Positions 13,406 to 21,189 of a stretch of DNA of 32,042 bases are shown piece by piece. A model generated the notes under the pieces. That model saw only the letters and a list, made by a program, of their open reading frames with translations. It ran no database searches and was not told the origin of the DNA. Where the stretch lies: NCBI GenBank assembly GCA_014360845.1, contig JACIWR010000006.1:1-32042 (forward strand). The letters are read 5' to 3'. Position numbers and translations under genes: made by a program. The stretch is from Anaerolineae bacterium (lineage in GTDB: Bacteria > Chloroflexota > Anaerolineae > JACIWR01). Numbering within the stretch: position 1 is the first letter of the stretch; each line of letters opens with the position of its first letter.

Positions 13406-16309
13406 CTACTCCCTGCGAGCTCGCCGCTTGGCCCGCAGCAGACGGGCGGTCAGTTCCTCGCCTTCCTCGCCACCCTCGTCTCTTGCGCCCTCCTGTCCCT
13501 CCCCAGTTCCCCTGAGTGCCCCCACTTCCCTCAATCTTCCTGCTTCCCGCCTCTTGCCTCTTGCTTCTTGCCTCTTGTTTCTTGCCTCTTGCCCTCTACC
13601 TCCTGCCTCCTGCTTCCTCACTCCTCTCTCTTTGGCCACCAACAGCCGCTCCAGACCGGAGGGCGCTGGCTGTAGCACCCGTCGCCTCCGCAGGCGAGCC
13701 CAGCCCCGCGCCAGCCAACGGCGCACGTCCGCCAGACTTATCATCACGCGGCGCAATCCTACGTCCAGGGGCAGCAGACAGACGGCGACCGTCAACAGCC
13801 AGGGCCACACGTCGGCGTGGGTGCGCACGGCGGCCAGGGGCCGGGTAAAAGCCTCCTCGGGCGAGTGCAACTCACGTCCGTGGCCTATTTCCGCCAGACG
13901 GGCCAGCAGGGCGGTGTCCGCTCCGAAGCGGCGGTACTCGTCCGAGTAGCCGCGCACGAAGCCGGTGGCCTGTGAGGCCAGTGTGTGCACAGCGCCGTCG
14001 GCCTCCTCACGCCCCGCAGTAATGCCCAGCAGATAGACGCCCTCTTCCGGCGCGGCGAACTCCCCCTCGTAGTGGCCCGGCGCGGTCTGCCGCAGGACCA
14101 GGGGCGCAAGGCCTTGCGCTCCTACCTGCGTCGGGGCGACGACGTTGACCCGCACCACCAGCCCGTTCAAGTAATCGCCGGCCTGGTCCACCACGTCCAC
14201 GGTGACGCGCGCCTGCTCGCCTTCCTGGACCACCCGCGTCTCCAGGCCGCTCTCCGCCGCCTCGATGATAGTCCAACGCACGGCCTGCGCCCAGAAGCGC
14301 GGGAATCCCTCCCAGGTCACCCACTCCCGCGCCCACCGCCCCCAGGCATCCGAGGTCCAGGCCACGGCCCGTCCCAGCCCGTACTGCCACGCAGCTAGAA
14401 TGGGGTCGTTCTGGGCGGAAACGAGCACCACCTGAGCTGCGTCCTTGCCCGAGGTACCCACGTAACCGTACAGGGCGGGCACAGCTGCGATCCCGTCCAG
14501 GATGGGACTGGGCGCGACCTGCTCCGGGAAGAAGGTCTCCTCGATGATGTACGCCCGCTGGACCACAGCCGTCTCCTGGGCGAATATCTCCGGGATGGAA
14601 GCCGGGTCCTGCACGAAGTGAAAGCGCCCACCACCGCGCACGGCCAACGGCTCCAGAAACGGGGCGTAGTCCTGGCCCACAGCCACCACCGAGAGGGTGA
14701 CGTCGGCGGCGCGCATCTCGTCTACCAGTTCGGGGATGCCGCTGGGATCAGCCCCGCCATCGGTGAGGAGCACCACGTGCTTTACCTGTGCCTCGGCAGG
14801 GATAATGGCCTTGGCAGCAGCCTTGAGCCCGGCAAAGATGTCGGTGCCGCCCCCGGCGCGGATGGTGCCCACCATCCCCTGCACCACAGCCACGTCCTCC
14901 AGCGGAGCCAGGTCCACCACCCAGTAGGCGCTGTCGTCGAAGGCCACCACCCCTAGTTGATCCTCTGGACCCAGCAGCTCCACGGAACGGATCACGGCCT
15001 CTTTGGCCAGCTCCACCTTGGGCGGGCCGCCCGCCGTCCCACCGGAACTCATGCTCCCCGACTTATCCACGACGAAAACCAGGGCCACGGTGGGCATCCG
15101 CGCCTTGTCCTTGATGCGCATCTCCACGGGCAGGACTTCTTCCAGAGGAGTGCGGAAATACCCCCCTACCCCGTAGCTCTCCTCGCCCCCAATGCACACC
15201 AACCCCCGCCCCAGGTCGCGGACGTAAGTCTGCAACGCGGCCATCTTACGCGGTCCCAGTTCGGCGGCTGGGACATTGACCAGCACGATCACGGCGTACT
15301 CGCCCAGCTCGGTCAGGTCGGAGGAAAGGCGGGCCGGCGTGGTCTCCTCGACCTGAAGCCCCGTGGCCGTGAGAGCAGCCACCAGGTTCTCGCTCTCGGA
15401 TGCTTCGCGAGCTACGAGGAGCACTCGCGGCGCACCATGCACCAGACTGAAAGCGGCCAACTGATTGTTCTGATGAAAGGTATCCTGATCAGCCACTACT
15501 TGCACACGGAAGGTGCTGAATCCGGGCGCGCCGGCCACCAGGGGCAGGACGTAGGAGTTGAGACCGGGCTCGAGCTGAACCGCTTCCTCGGCGACTAGCT
15601 GTCCATCACTCACTACGCGAATAGTGGCCGCCGTCCCCGTGGTGCTCTGCACCTTCACCACCAGGTTGAAAGACTCACCCTGATGCAGGGTGGGCGGGGC
15701 CTCCACCGCATCCACCCACACCTCCTCGCCCGCGCTGGTGAGCAGGGGGACCACGTCCAATTCGACCCCGTGAGCCGCCGCCAGGGACGCTGCTCTCTCC
15801 GCCGTGCCCTCGTTTTCCTGTCCATCGGAGAGAAGCACCAGCCGCTTCTGGGTCGCCCCGGGGAAGAGGGCCAGCCCCAGGCGAAGGGCTTCTTCGATGT
15901 CGGTGTGACCGGTGGCCGGGATGGAAAACAGATCACCCAGTTCCCGCGCCGTCGTGACGGGGCGGTCTACCAGCGCATCGCTGCCGAAGACCACAATCCC
16001 GGCCCGGTCGTGAGGTCCCATCTCCGCCAGCGCCGCTTCCACGAAGCTCAGCGCCGACGCCTTCCAGGCCGACGAGACGCTGTCCGAGACATCCACCAGG
16101 AAGATCACGGCCAGCTCGTCCACCGCGCGCACGAGCTGCATCCCGGCAATGCTCAACGTCAGCAGGACCAGGATGAGCAGGCGCGTCAGCAGGATGAGCG
16201 CCGACCGGACACGACGCACGCGGCTACGCCCCTGTCGCCACAACCAGACGATGGGCAACAGGGCGAGGAGCAGTATCAGGGCCCAGGGGTGAGTAAAAGC
16301 AATGGGCAT
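13406..16309 (-). CDS. Large membrane protein with two von Willebrand A domains and a GATase-like domain
   Basis: This 967-aa protein has two N-terminal membrane helices (about 8-25 and 38-60). A first VWA domain follows, with MIDAS residues D73, S75 and S77 ('FLVDVSDSVSS'). Next come a CARDB/Ig-like region (about 200-290) and a glutamine-amidotransferase-like fold (about 300-400, 'ALQTYVRDLGRGLVCIGGEESYG'). A second VWA domain has MIDAS 'VVDKSGSMSSGG' near 415. A late helix ('VWPWLLTVAVCLLPLDVG') precedes a charged tail. The arrangement is that of BatA-neighbouring VWA/GATase membrane proteins of unknown function; metal-dependent adhesion or chaperone-like assembly is the usual guess. The tail (about 889-922) is low-complexity E/A/G/K/R sequence encoded by a CTTCTTGCCTCTTG-type DNA repeat. 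It is the last gene of the three-gene minus-strand operon. The start at 16309 has only a weak ribosome binding site. Confidence 0.85.
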   Translation of the reverse strand: MPIAFTHPWALILLLALLPIVWLWRQGRSRVRRVRSALILLTRLLILVLLTLSIAGMQLVRAVDELAVIFLVDVSDSVSSAWKASALSFVEAALAEMGPHDRAGIVVFGSDALVDRPVTTARELGDLFSIPATGHTDIEEALRLGLALFPGATQKRLVLLSDGQENEGTAERAASLAAAHGVELDVVPLLTSAGEEVWVDAVEAPPTLHQGESFNLVVKVQSTTGTAATIRVVSDGQLVAEEAVQLEPGLNSYVLPLVAGAPGFSTFRVQVVADQDTFHQNNQLAAFSLVHGAPRVLLVAREASESENLVAALTATGLQVEETTPARLSSDLTELGEYAVIVLVNVPAAELGPRKMAALQTYVRDLGRGLVCIGGEESYGVGGYFRTPLEEVLPVEMRIKDKARMPTVALVFVVDKSGSMSSGGTAGGPPKVELAKEAVIRSVELLGPEDQLGVVAFDDSAYWVVDLAPLEDVAVVQGMVGTIRAGGGTDIFAGLKAAAKAIIPAEAQVKHVVLLTDGGADPSGIPELVDEMRAADVTLSVVAVGQDYAPFLEPLAVRGGGRFHFVQDPASIPEIFAQETAVVQRAYIIEETFFPEQVAPSPILDGIAAVPALYGYVGTSGKDAAQVVLVSAQNDPILAAWQYGLGRAVAWTSDAWGRWAREWVTWEGFPRFWAQAVRWTIIEAAESGLETRVVQEGEQARVTVDVVDQAGDYLNGLVVRVNVVAPTQVGAQGLAPLVLRQTAPGHYEGEFAAPEEGVYLLGITAGREEADGAVHTLASQATGFVRGYSDEYRRFGADTALLARLAEIGHGRELHSPEEAFTRPLAAVRTHADVWPWLLTVAVCLLPLDVGLRRVMISLADVRRWLARGWARLRRRRVLQPAPSGLERLLVAKERGVRKQEAGGRGQEARNKRQEARGKRREAGRLREVGALRGTGEGQEGARDEGGEEGEELTARLLRAKRRARRE
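13541..13640. repeat. Low-complexity CTTCTTGCCTCTTG repeat inside a coding sequence
   Basis: The stretch is a run of variants of TTGCCTCTTGC / CTCCTGCCTCCTGC. On the minus strand it encodes the charged tail of the double-VWA protein. The same type of sequence normally lies between genes, so here it has probably expanded into or extended the 3' end of the gene. Confidence 0.7.
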
Positions 16310-16322
16310 GGTAGTCCTAGCC

Positions 16323-16363
16323 TGTTGCGTGTTGCGTCTCTACGAAACACGCAACACGTAACA
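16323..16363. repeat. Inverted repeat of TTGCGTG type in the operon spacer
   Basis: TGTTGCGTGTTGCGT (16323-16337) pairs with ACGCAACACGTAACA (16349-16363) with one mismatch, around an 11-nt loop. It fills almost the whole gap between the OB-fold gene stop (16367) and the double-VWA start (16309), where it could attenuate the downstream gene. Confidence 0.65.
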
Positions 16364-16366
16364 ATC

Positions 16367-16960
16367 TCAGTCCAGCACGACCACGTCGTGGCGGGTTCTG
16401 GGCACCACTTGCAGTTCCTCGCCGAAGACGTTGATCTGGCCGGTGGCCCGCAGTTTTGTGCCCACACTGATGGCTTCCGGCTCCGGCAAATTGGCGTAGA
16501 TGTTCTGCCACAGAAGCAGCACCGCCTCGCCCGTGGCATCGCGGAGACGGGCCTTCATCCCCCGGCTGAAAGCCCACACCTCGGCGATCTCCCCCTGGAC
16601 GGTGCGCCACTGCCCGGCGAGCTCGGCGCTGACCTCGCCCAGGGGAGTCACCTGGGCCGTAGGCGGCTCTTTGACGATGACCACATCCTCGCCGCTTTGG
16701 GGCACGACTTGCAGCTCGTCCCCGTAGCGGCCCACCTTGCCCCGGGCCTGTATCTGCGCCCCGACGCCCAGCTTGTCCGGTTCCGCCAGCGCCTCGTACA
16801 CGTTGCGCCAGACGACAAGGGCGATCTGGGCCGTGCCGTCGGTGAGCACAAACTTGTAGCCTTTGCCCGCCAGCGAGCGCACATCCATCAGCGTGCCCTG
16901 CACGGCGACGGTCTGATCCGCCTGATCGGCGGCAATCTGATTGATGGGTATTACTTCCAC
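16367..16960 (-). CDS. Protein with two tandem OB-fold nucleic-acid-binding-type domains
   Basis: This 197-aa protein has two similar halves. Each runs 'VQGTLMDVRSLAGKGYKFVLTDGTAQIALVVWRNVYEAL...VGAQIQARGKVGRYGDELQVVP' (about 18-90), or the matching 'VQGEIAEVWAFSRGMKARLRDATGEAVLLLWQNIY...VGTKLRATGQINVFGEELQVVP' (about 118-190). This is the OB-fold (tRNA_anti/RecJ-like) pattern. No catalytic residues, signal peptide or membrane segment are seen. The ribosome binding site AAGGAGG lies directly before the ATG. It is nested between two VWA genes on the same strand with short gaps, so it is probably co-expressed; why an OB-fold protein belongs there is unclear. Confidence 0.8.
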   Translation of the reverse strand: MEVIPINQIAADQADQTVAVQGTLMDVRSLAGKGYKFVLTDGTAQIALVVWRNVYEALAEPDKLGVGAQIQARGKVGRYGDELQVVPQSGEDVVIVKEPPTAQVTPLGEVSAELAGQWRTVQGEIAEVWAFSRGMKARLRDATGEAVLLLWQNIYANLPEPEAISVGTKLRATGQINVFGEELQVVPRTRHDVVVLD

Positions 16961-16979
16961 GGAAACCTCCTTATAGCAA

Positions 16980-18875
16980 TCAGTATAGCAGTCTCCCGCC
17001 CCGCCAATGCACCCACCACTCGACGAGCAACACGATTACAGCAGCGAGGGCCAGCCAGCGCCACCACTCCTGTCGGCCCTGTAGACCCTCCTGAGGCACG
17101 GCGATCTGCTGCGCGCCGATGGTGATCACCTCGCGCGGAGCGATGTCCGATTCCATCTCGCTGAACAGGTTGACGGCGAAGTGGTCAGCCTGGTCAGCCG
17201 ATTGAGCCGATGAAGCCGATGGGGCCGATGACTGGTAGACGGTGTAGACGCCAAGCTCGGTTGTTTCAGCAAAGGGAATGGGTTCACCGGTGACGGGGTA
17301 GGTCCAGCGCTGGCCCGACGGCGATTGCACCACGAGCTGGGTAGCGTCCATTGCGGGGCGCAGGGTGAGCGGATCACCAGGGCGCAAGGTGGCCGGCACC
17401 TCCATCCCGCCGGTCGGGGCCAGCCAGCTCACCAGATTGGACATGAGAATGGGGAAAGCGATCTTCAAAGGCAGGTCGGAGGCGTGCAAATCAAAGGTGA
17501 GCACCGCCACCCGCCGCCCTTCCCTCTCCCCGACCAGGAGCAGTGGTCCGCCCTCGGCCTGCACCAGCACGCGCATCCATCCCGGCGGGGTGACCAGGCG
17601 CGCGCGGGCGATGTGCACGTCGTCCCAGGTCACGTAGCGCAACAGCGGATCCCCGCTCTCGGCGCGTATCACCTGGGTCGCGGTGAAGACCTCCCCCACG
17701 GTGAAAAGCTCGGTGGAGTGGGGGGGATTGACGATGAGCAGGTTGCCAGGGGGAAGGGATTCCGTGAGCAGGCCATCGAGCACGGTTATGGAAGGTTGGA
17801 GGTTGGAGGGTTGGGAGGTTGGAAAGTTGGGTGCATCCCTCCGGTCTTCCAGACTTCCGGCCTTCCAGACTTCCACGTTCGGCAACAAGCCCAGCGCTCG
17901 CTCCAGGAAAACGTTACCCGCCGACAAAAGGATCACCTGCGCCGGCTGCGAGGTAGCGCGTACGGCCCAGGCCGTATCGTCCACGAGCAGGAGGTCCTCG
18001 CCGCTCAGCCGCGCCACCACCTGACGGGCATCCAGTGGCAGTCCGGTGAAGGTGAGCCCTTGCTTGTCCCGAGGTGGCAGGGTGAGCTGCCGGGCGTCGA
18101 AGAGCTGGCCGTCCACTGCGAGCTCGACCAGCGCTGTGGCCTCCGCCGCACCGAGGTTGGCCACGCGCACGAAGACCTGCGGCCCCTGGGCCCCGTCGCG
18201 CACAGCCAGGGCCAGGATGGCGCGATTGTCGTCACCCCGCCCCACGGGCACGTAAGTGACCGGCACGGGCATATCCGGCAGATCGGCGGGCAGGCCGCCA
18301 TCGGAAACGATGACCACCGTCGAGCGGGGGGTGGCCTGCGCGCTGGCCGCCGCTAAAGTGAGCGCCGCCTGCCAGTCGGCCTGCCCCTCGGTGGATGATG
18401 CGGTGGCCACGGCCCGGCGCAGCGCGGTCTTATCGCCCGTGGTCGAGGCCAGCACGCGGGGCGACGGTCCAATGGAGATGATGGTCATCACCTCGCCCGC
18501 GCCCAGGCCGTCTATCAGGCCCCGCGCCACCTCCTGCGCCGCCGCAAAACGGGTGGGAGCCACGTCAGTGGCCCTCATGCTCGCCGAGGCGTCCAGCAGC
18601 AGAACGATGTTGCCCCGCGCTACAGCCGCTACGTGGCGATAGGGTCGGGCCAGGGCCAGCACCAGCAAGACCAGAATAAGCAGTTGCAGCAGCAACAGCA
18701 GATTACGACGCAGCCGCTGCCAGGGGGAATTGGCCTCGCGGTCGCGGAGCAATCGCCGCCACAGCATGGTGCTGGAGACCAGCACCTCCTGCCGACGTAG
18801 CTTGAGCATGTAGAAAAGGATAATGGGCAACGCCAGCACCGCCAGTGCCAGCGCGCCCGGAACGAGGAAGCTCAC
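16980..18875 (-). CDS. BatA-like membrane protein with VWA domain
   Basis: This 631-aa protein begins with the BatA N-terminal module: a helix at 5-24, a basic 'LKLRRQEVLVSSTMLW' segment and a second helix at 58-78 ('NLLLLLQLLILVLLVLALARP'). The VWA domain follows, with MIDAS residues D95, S97 and S99 ('LLLDASASM'). A long extracytoplasmic region and a C-terminal helix ('WLALAAVIVLLVEWWVHW') complete it. The start is GTG 18875 with GGAG upstream. Two stretches look like DNA repeats translated in frame: about residues 333-361 (low-complexity 17790-17876) and about 547-563 (CCGAT-rich 17185-17233, giving SSAPSASSAQSADQ). It heads the operon with the OB-fold and double-VWA genes. The exact role is unknown; Bat-type proteins are linked to envelope stress and work with MoxR ATPases, none of which is in this window. 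Confidence 0.87.
   Translation of the reverse strand: MSFLVPGALALAVLALPIILFYMLKLRRQEVLVSSTMLWRRLLRDREANSPWQRLRRNLLLLLQLLILVLLVLALARPYRHVAAVARGNIVLLLDASASMRATDVAPTRFAAAQEVARGLIDGLGAGEVMTIISIGPSPRVLASTTGDKTALRRAVATASSTEGQADWQAALTLAAASAQATPRSTVVIVSDGGLPADLPDMPVPVTYVPVGRGDDNRAILALAVRDGAQGPQVFVRVANLGAAEATALVELAVDGQLFDARQLTLPPRDKQGLTFTGLPLDARQVVARLSGEDLLLVDDTAWAVRATSQPAQVILLSAGNVFLERALGLLPNVEVWKAGSLEDRRDAPNFPTSQPSNLQPSITVLDGLLTESLPPGNLLIVNPPHSTELFTVGEVFTATQVIRAESGDPLLRYVTWDDVHIARARLVTPPGWMRVLVQAEGGPLLLVGEREGRRVAVLTFDLHASDLPLKIAFPILMSNLVSWLAPTGGMEVPATLRPGDPLTLRPAMDATQLVVQSPSGQRWTYPVTGEPIPFAETTELGVYTVYQSSAPSASSAQSADQADHFAVNLFSEMESDIAPREVITIGAQQIAVPQEGLQGRQEWWRWLALAAVIVLLVEWWVHWRGGRLLY
17185..17233. 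repeat. CCGAT-rich dispersed repeat inside the BatA-like gene
   Basis: CAGCCGATTGAGCCGATGAA and following words match the repeat family at 12825 and 13068. Read on the minus strand it encodes Ser/Ala/Gln-rich sequence (SSAPSASSAQSAD), unlike the rest of the protein. Confidence 0.65.
17790..17876. repeat. GGTTGGAGGTTGGA / CTTCCAGACTTCC low-complexity element in a coding sequence
   Basis: The left part repeats GGTTGGA/GGTTGGG units and the right part repeats CTTCCAGACTTCC units. It stays in frame in the BatA-like gene (residues about 333-361, 'WKAGSLEDRRDAPNFPTSQP'). Confidence 0.65.
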
Positions 18876-18921
18876 CTGTTGCTCCTACACCGGGAACAAA
18901 CATCATGCCGGTTTCGACAAC

Positions 18922-19073
18922 GTTACTACTCAGGCTAGCAGGCGCACTGTCCTCCCCAGGCTCGTAGCCCCCGTCCCGGGGGCGTCTCGGCTGAGAAAAC
19001 CGCGCAAAAGACAGCATCTTGCCGCATGGAACGTCCCCGGGACGGGGACTTGGAGCATAGGCTGAGTAGTCAC
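18922..19073. mobile_element. MITE-like element with 16-bp imperfect terminal inverted repeats
   Basis: GTTACTACTCAGGCTA (18922-18937) and TAGGCTGAGTAGTCAC (19058-19073) are inverted repeats matching at 14 of 16 bases. Inside, GTCCCGGGGGCGT and ACGTCCCCGGGAC form a second inverted pair. There is no ORF inside. The 152-bp element lies upstream of the BatA-like gene. No clear target duplication was found. Confidence 0.5.
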
Positions 19074-19076
19074 TAG

Positions 19077-19108
19077 AAAACAAAAAGGGCCGGGGCAAAG
19101 CCCGGCCC
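19077..19108 (-). terminator. Rho-independent terminator of the sigma/redoxin/Cys-rich operon
   Basis: On the minus strand the stem GGGCCGGG (19108-19101) pairs with CCCGGCCC (19094-19087) around CTTTGC, followed by TTTTTGTTTT. It lies about 33 bp after the stop codon of the Cys-rich gene (19142). Confidence 0.85.
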
Positions 19109-19141
19109 TGCCATGGGCTCAGCGGGCCGGACAAATGGGCC

Positions 19142-19561
19142 TTATTCGCAAGAGCACGTACCGGCTTCTACCCACCAGCAATAAATATCGCAGCATCCCG
19201 TTGGACAGCGATCGGGGTCGTTGCAACAACGGTGACACCAGTGCTCCCAGTATTGATGCGTCTGGCAATCGCAGAAGCTCAGAGCCCGATAGTCCCAGCA
19301 GTAGGTATCGGGCTGTGGTGGAGCCACTGGGAGAGGAAATACCTCCAGCTTGTAGCGATCCGAGAGGTACTCCAGGGGTGCAGACTGTGGAGAAACATCC
19401 GGTGAATCGGGCGGCAGGAACGCTTCTATTCTGAATCGGCCCTGAAGGGGGTCCTGGGCCAATGCCGCTTGCACCGAGATGCCAGCAAGTAAGAATGCGG
19501 CCATCAGCATCACAGTGAGGACCATGAAGGTTCTTTTATGCGCTATATTGGATCCGAACAT
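19142..19561 (-). CDS. Secreted protein with twelve C-terminal cysteines, 139 aa
   Basis: The start at 19561 follows a near-perfect AAAGGAGGTGA; a longer frame to 19606 lacks one. The N-terminus is a clear Sec signal peptide: a basic start 'MFGSNIAHKRT', the hydrophobic core 'FMVLTVMLMAAFLLAGISV', and a cleavage-like 'QAALAQ'. The mature part begins Pro-rich (about 36-86). The last 52 residues contain 12 cysteines in pairs and clusters (FCDC, HRCCN, TGCCD, TCSC) together with five Trp, so six disulfides or a metal site are possible. I do not recognise a family. The high Cys and Trp content and the MauD-like redoxin encoded just upstream recall the disulfide-rich methylamine dehydrogenase light chain, but the spacing does not match well. 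It is the last gene of the ECF sigma operon. Confidence 0.75.
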   Translation of the reverse strand: MFGSNIAHKRTFMVLTVMLMAAFLLAGISVQAALAQDPLQGRFRIEAFLPPDSPDVSPQSAPLEYLSDRYKLEVFPLPVAPPQPDTYCWDYRALSFCDCQTHQYWEHWCHRCCNDPDRCPTGCCDIYCWWVEAGTCSCE

Positions 19562-19645
19562 CTGAATCACCTCCTTTCCGTCGGATTGTATAGAGTCTAT
19601 ACCCATACCCGTTCAGCACATCATCTTTCCCATCGAGAAACGAAA

Positions 19646-19738
19646 TGTATCTTCTCAATAATTTGGGGTAGGGGCAGGTCTTGCACCTGCCCGCCTGGGC
19701 GACCGCAAGGGTTCGCCCCTACATTTTGAGAAGATACA
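19646..19738. mobile_element. 93-bp MITE with 13-bp perfect inverted ends and 6-bp target duplication
   Basis: TGTATCTTCTCAA (19646-19658) and TTGAGAAGATACA (19726-19738) are exact inverted repeats. Both sides are flanked by ACGAAA (19640-19645 and 19739-19744), a convincing target-site duplication. The centre is a second, GC-rich inverted structure of the 'GTAGGGGCAGG...CGCCCCTAC' type. The insertion abuts the redoxin stop codon (19745-19747) and separates it from the Cys-rich gene. Confidence 0.8.
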
Positions 19739-19744
19739 ACGAAA

Positions 19745-20296
19745 TTACTGGCTTGTCTTGACCAGGTTTTCTAATTGCTCCAATGAGAGGGCTATGTCTC
19801 GGCTGACAATGTTTCCCTGCCGGTCTAGCAGGTAAAAGAAAGGGAAGGCCGGCACTTGGTACTCCCTCACCAACTCATCTTGCCCGCTCAGGACAGGGAA
19901 GGTAAGTCCTTCTTTACGAACTATTGTCGCGTTATCTTCTTGAGAGCCACGCGAGATAAGCAGGACAGCGATATCAGGATGCAGCTCCTGAAAATCCTTC
20001 AGAATAAGGTAAATTTGCGGGCAAGCAGGGCTTGTAGTAGAAGTGAAAGCAAGGAGCACCTGCCTTCCGGCGAAATCTCGGAGTGAAACGGACTGCCCTG
20101 TTGTGTCAGATAAAGTGAACAGGGGAGCGCGGGTTCCTACATTAAGGCCCATCGGCCTCTGGAAAGGTTCCAGCGCCTGGATGACACGGCTTTGTAATTG
20201 GTTCATCCGCACGAACAGGCCCAGGTTAGCTACCATCAATAAGATCACGATGCCCAGCAGCATCAAAATCAGTGTGTCAGTTTTAACTTTGTTCAT
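19745..20296 (-). CDS. MauD-like membrane-anchored thioredoxin-fold protein, 183 aa
   Basis: One N-terminal helix (about 8-29) anchors a redoxin (AhpC/TSA, TlpA-like) domain. The linker 'MNQLQSRVIQALEPFQRPMGLNVGTRAPLF' and 'VSLRDFAGRQVLLAFTS' match the layout of MauD, which is needed for disulfide-rich methylamine dehydrogenase light chain formation. The usual CPxC site is replaced by 'TSPACPQI': the first Cys is Ser, leaving a single Cys. That suggests a monothiol isomerase or peroxiredoxin-like role rather than a dithiol oxidoreductase. A cis-Pro region is visible at 'VPAFPFFYLLD'. Its ATG overlaps the anti-sigma stop by 4 bp (ATGA), so it belongs to the sigma operon. The likely client is the Cys-rich secreted protein downstream. 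Confidence 0.8.
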   Translation of the reverse strand: MNKVKTDTLILMLLGIVILLMVANLGLFVRMNQLQSRVIQALEPFQRPMGLNVGTRAPLFTLSDTTGQSVSLRDFAGRQVLLAFTSTTSPACPQIYLILKDFQELHPDIAVLLISRGSQEDNATIVRKEGLTFPVLSGQDELVREYQVPAFPFFYLLDRQGNIVSRDIALSLEQLENLVKTSQ

Positions 20297-21189
20297 CGTG
20301 TGTCCCTTTTCAATGGCACCATTGATTGGGCGATCTTAAGCATCTCTTCATCTGAGAGGTTGGAGAGCATCACAACCTGGATGTCGTCGGTGTACCAAGT
20401 AAGCTGCTTCCCGTCTGTGTAGATGTAAACAGAAGAACAAGCGGATCCTTGTACTGCAAAGCTGGGAGTGAATTCGAATTTGCCCTGCAGGCCGGTCTTC
20501 AGGATACCTGGCTGACCGTTGATACTCACCTCCCTGCCAGTGGGTAGAGACCTCTCGGCAGAAGACCGGGTCTGGATGATGTCAACGAACCAGTCTTTTC
20601 CGGCATACGCCTGCCTGAAACCCTCCCCCTGGCCTTTGCCCTCGTCTTCCAGAGTGCACATGAGTTGGGCCGGCAGATAAGTCGGACGCAGAGGGGTAAA
20701 GTCCACGCCAGGAGATGGTATCCTGATCATGAACCTGCCACCAGGGACCTCAAAGTGGAATCGCTGGGCAATCACCTTCACTACTTGAGCCCTGATGGAA
20801 GGGACGAAAGCCATTGTCCCTGTGATAATGACCAGGGCCGCAACGAGGGCCAACGCGAATCTTTGTGTCAGAGCCATCCCTTCCCTCGGTTGACAGGCTT
20901 GTCTGACACGTCGAACGGCCAACGCCGGGCGTTGGAACCAAGAGGAGGAGCGCGACTCCCTCGCCAGCCTCGCCTGCAGGCGGCTCCAGGCCTGCGGAGA
21001 GGGGGCTACCTGAGCAGCCCTGACTCGCAGGAACTGACTGACCCGGCTCTGCAGTGCCGATAGAGCAGCCAATTCCTGTTGACAGGTATCACACCCGGCC
21101 AGATGGGTCTGCATTAACACCCGTTCAGAAGGCGTCACTTCATTGTCCAGATAAGCAACAAGCAATCTGTTCACTTCCTGACACCTCAT
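20293..21189 (-). CDS. Zinc-finger anti-sigma factor with extracytoplasmic DUF4367-like domain
   Basis: This 298-aa membrane protein starts with a ZAS/zf-HC2 domain: 'MRCQEVNRLLVAYLDNEVTPSERVLMQTHLAGCDTCQQEL', the HxxxCxxC metal site being 'HLAGCDTC' near residues 29-36. A central helix (about 108-130, 'FALALVAALVIITGTMAFVP') crosses the membrane. The outer domain (about 150-298) ends 'WYTDDIQVVMLSNLSDEEMLKIAQSM', the DUF4367-type pattern common in anti-sigma proteins. It would hold the ECF sigma factor inactive until an envelope signal arrives. It overlaps the sigma gene and the redoxin gene by 4 bp each. Confidence 0.88.
   Translation of the reverse strand: MRCQEVNRLLVAYLDNEVTPSERVLMQTHLAGCDTCQQELAALSALQSRVSQFLRVRAAQVAPSPQAWSRLQARLARESRSSSWFQRPALAVRRVRQACQPREGMALTQRFALALVAALVIITGTMAFVPSIRAQVVKVIAQRFHFEVPGGRFMIRIPSPGVDFTPLRPTYLPAQLMCTLEDEGKGQGEGFRQAYAGKDWFVDIIQTRSSAERSLPTGREVSINGQPGILKTGLQGKFEFTPSFAVQGSACSSVYIYTDGKQLTWYTDDIQVVMLSNLSDEEMLKIAQSMVPLKRDTR

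Noticed and set aside
15683-17125. Long + strand frame (480 aa) opposite the VWA operon
   Set aside because: It spans the ends of three real minus-strand genes and gives a composition typical of an antisense shadow.
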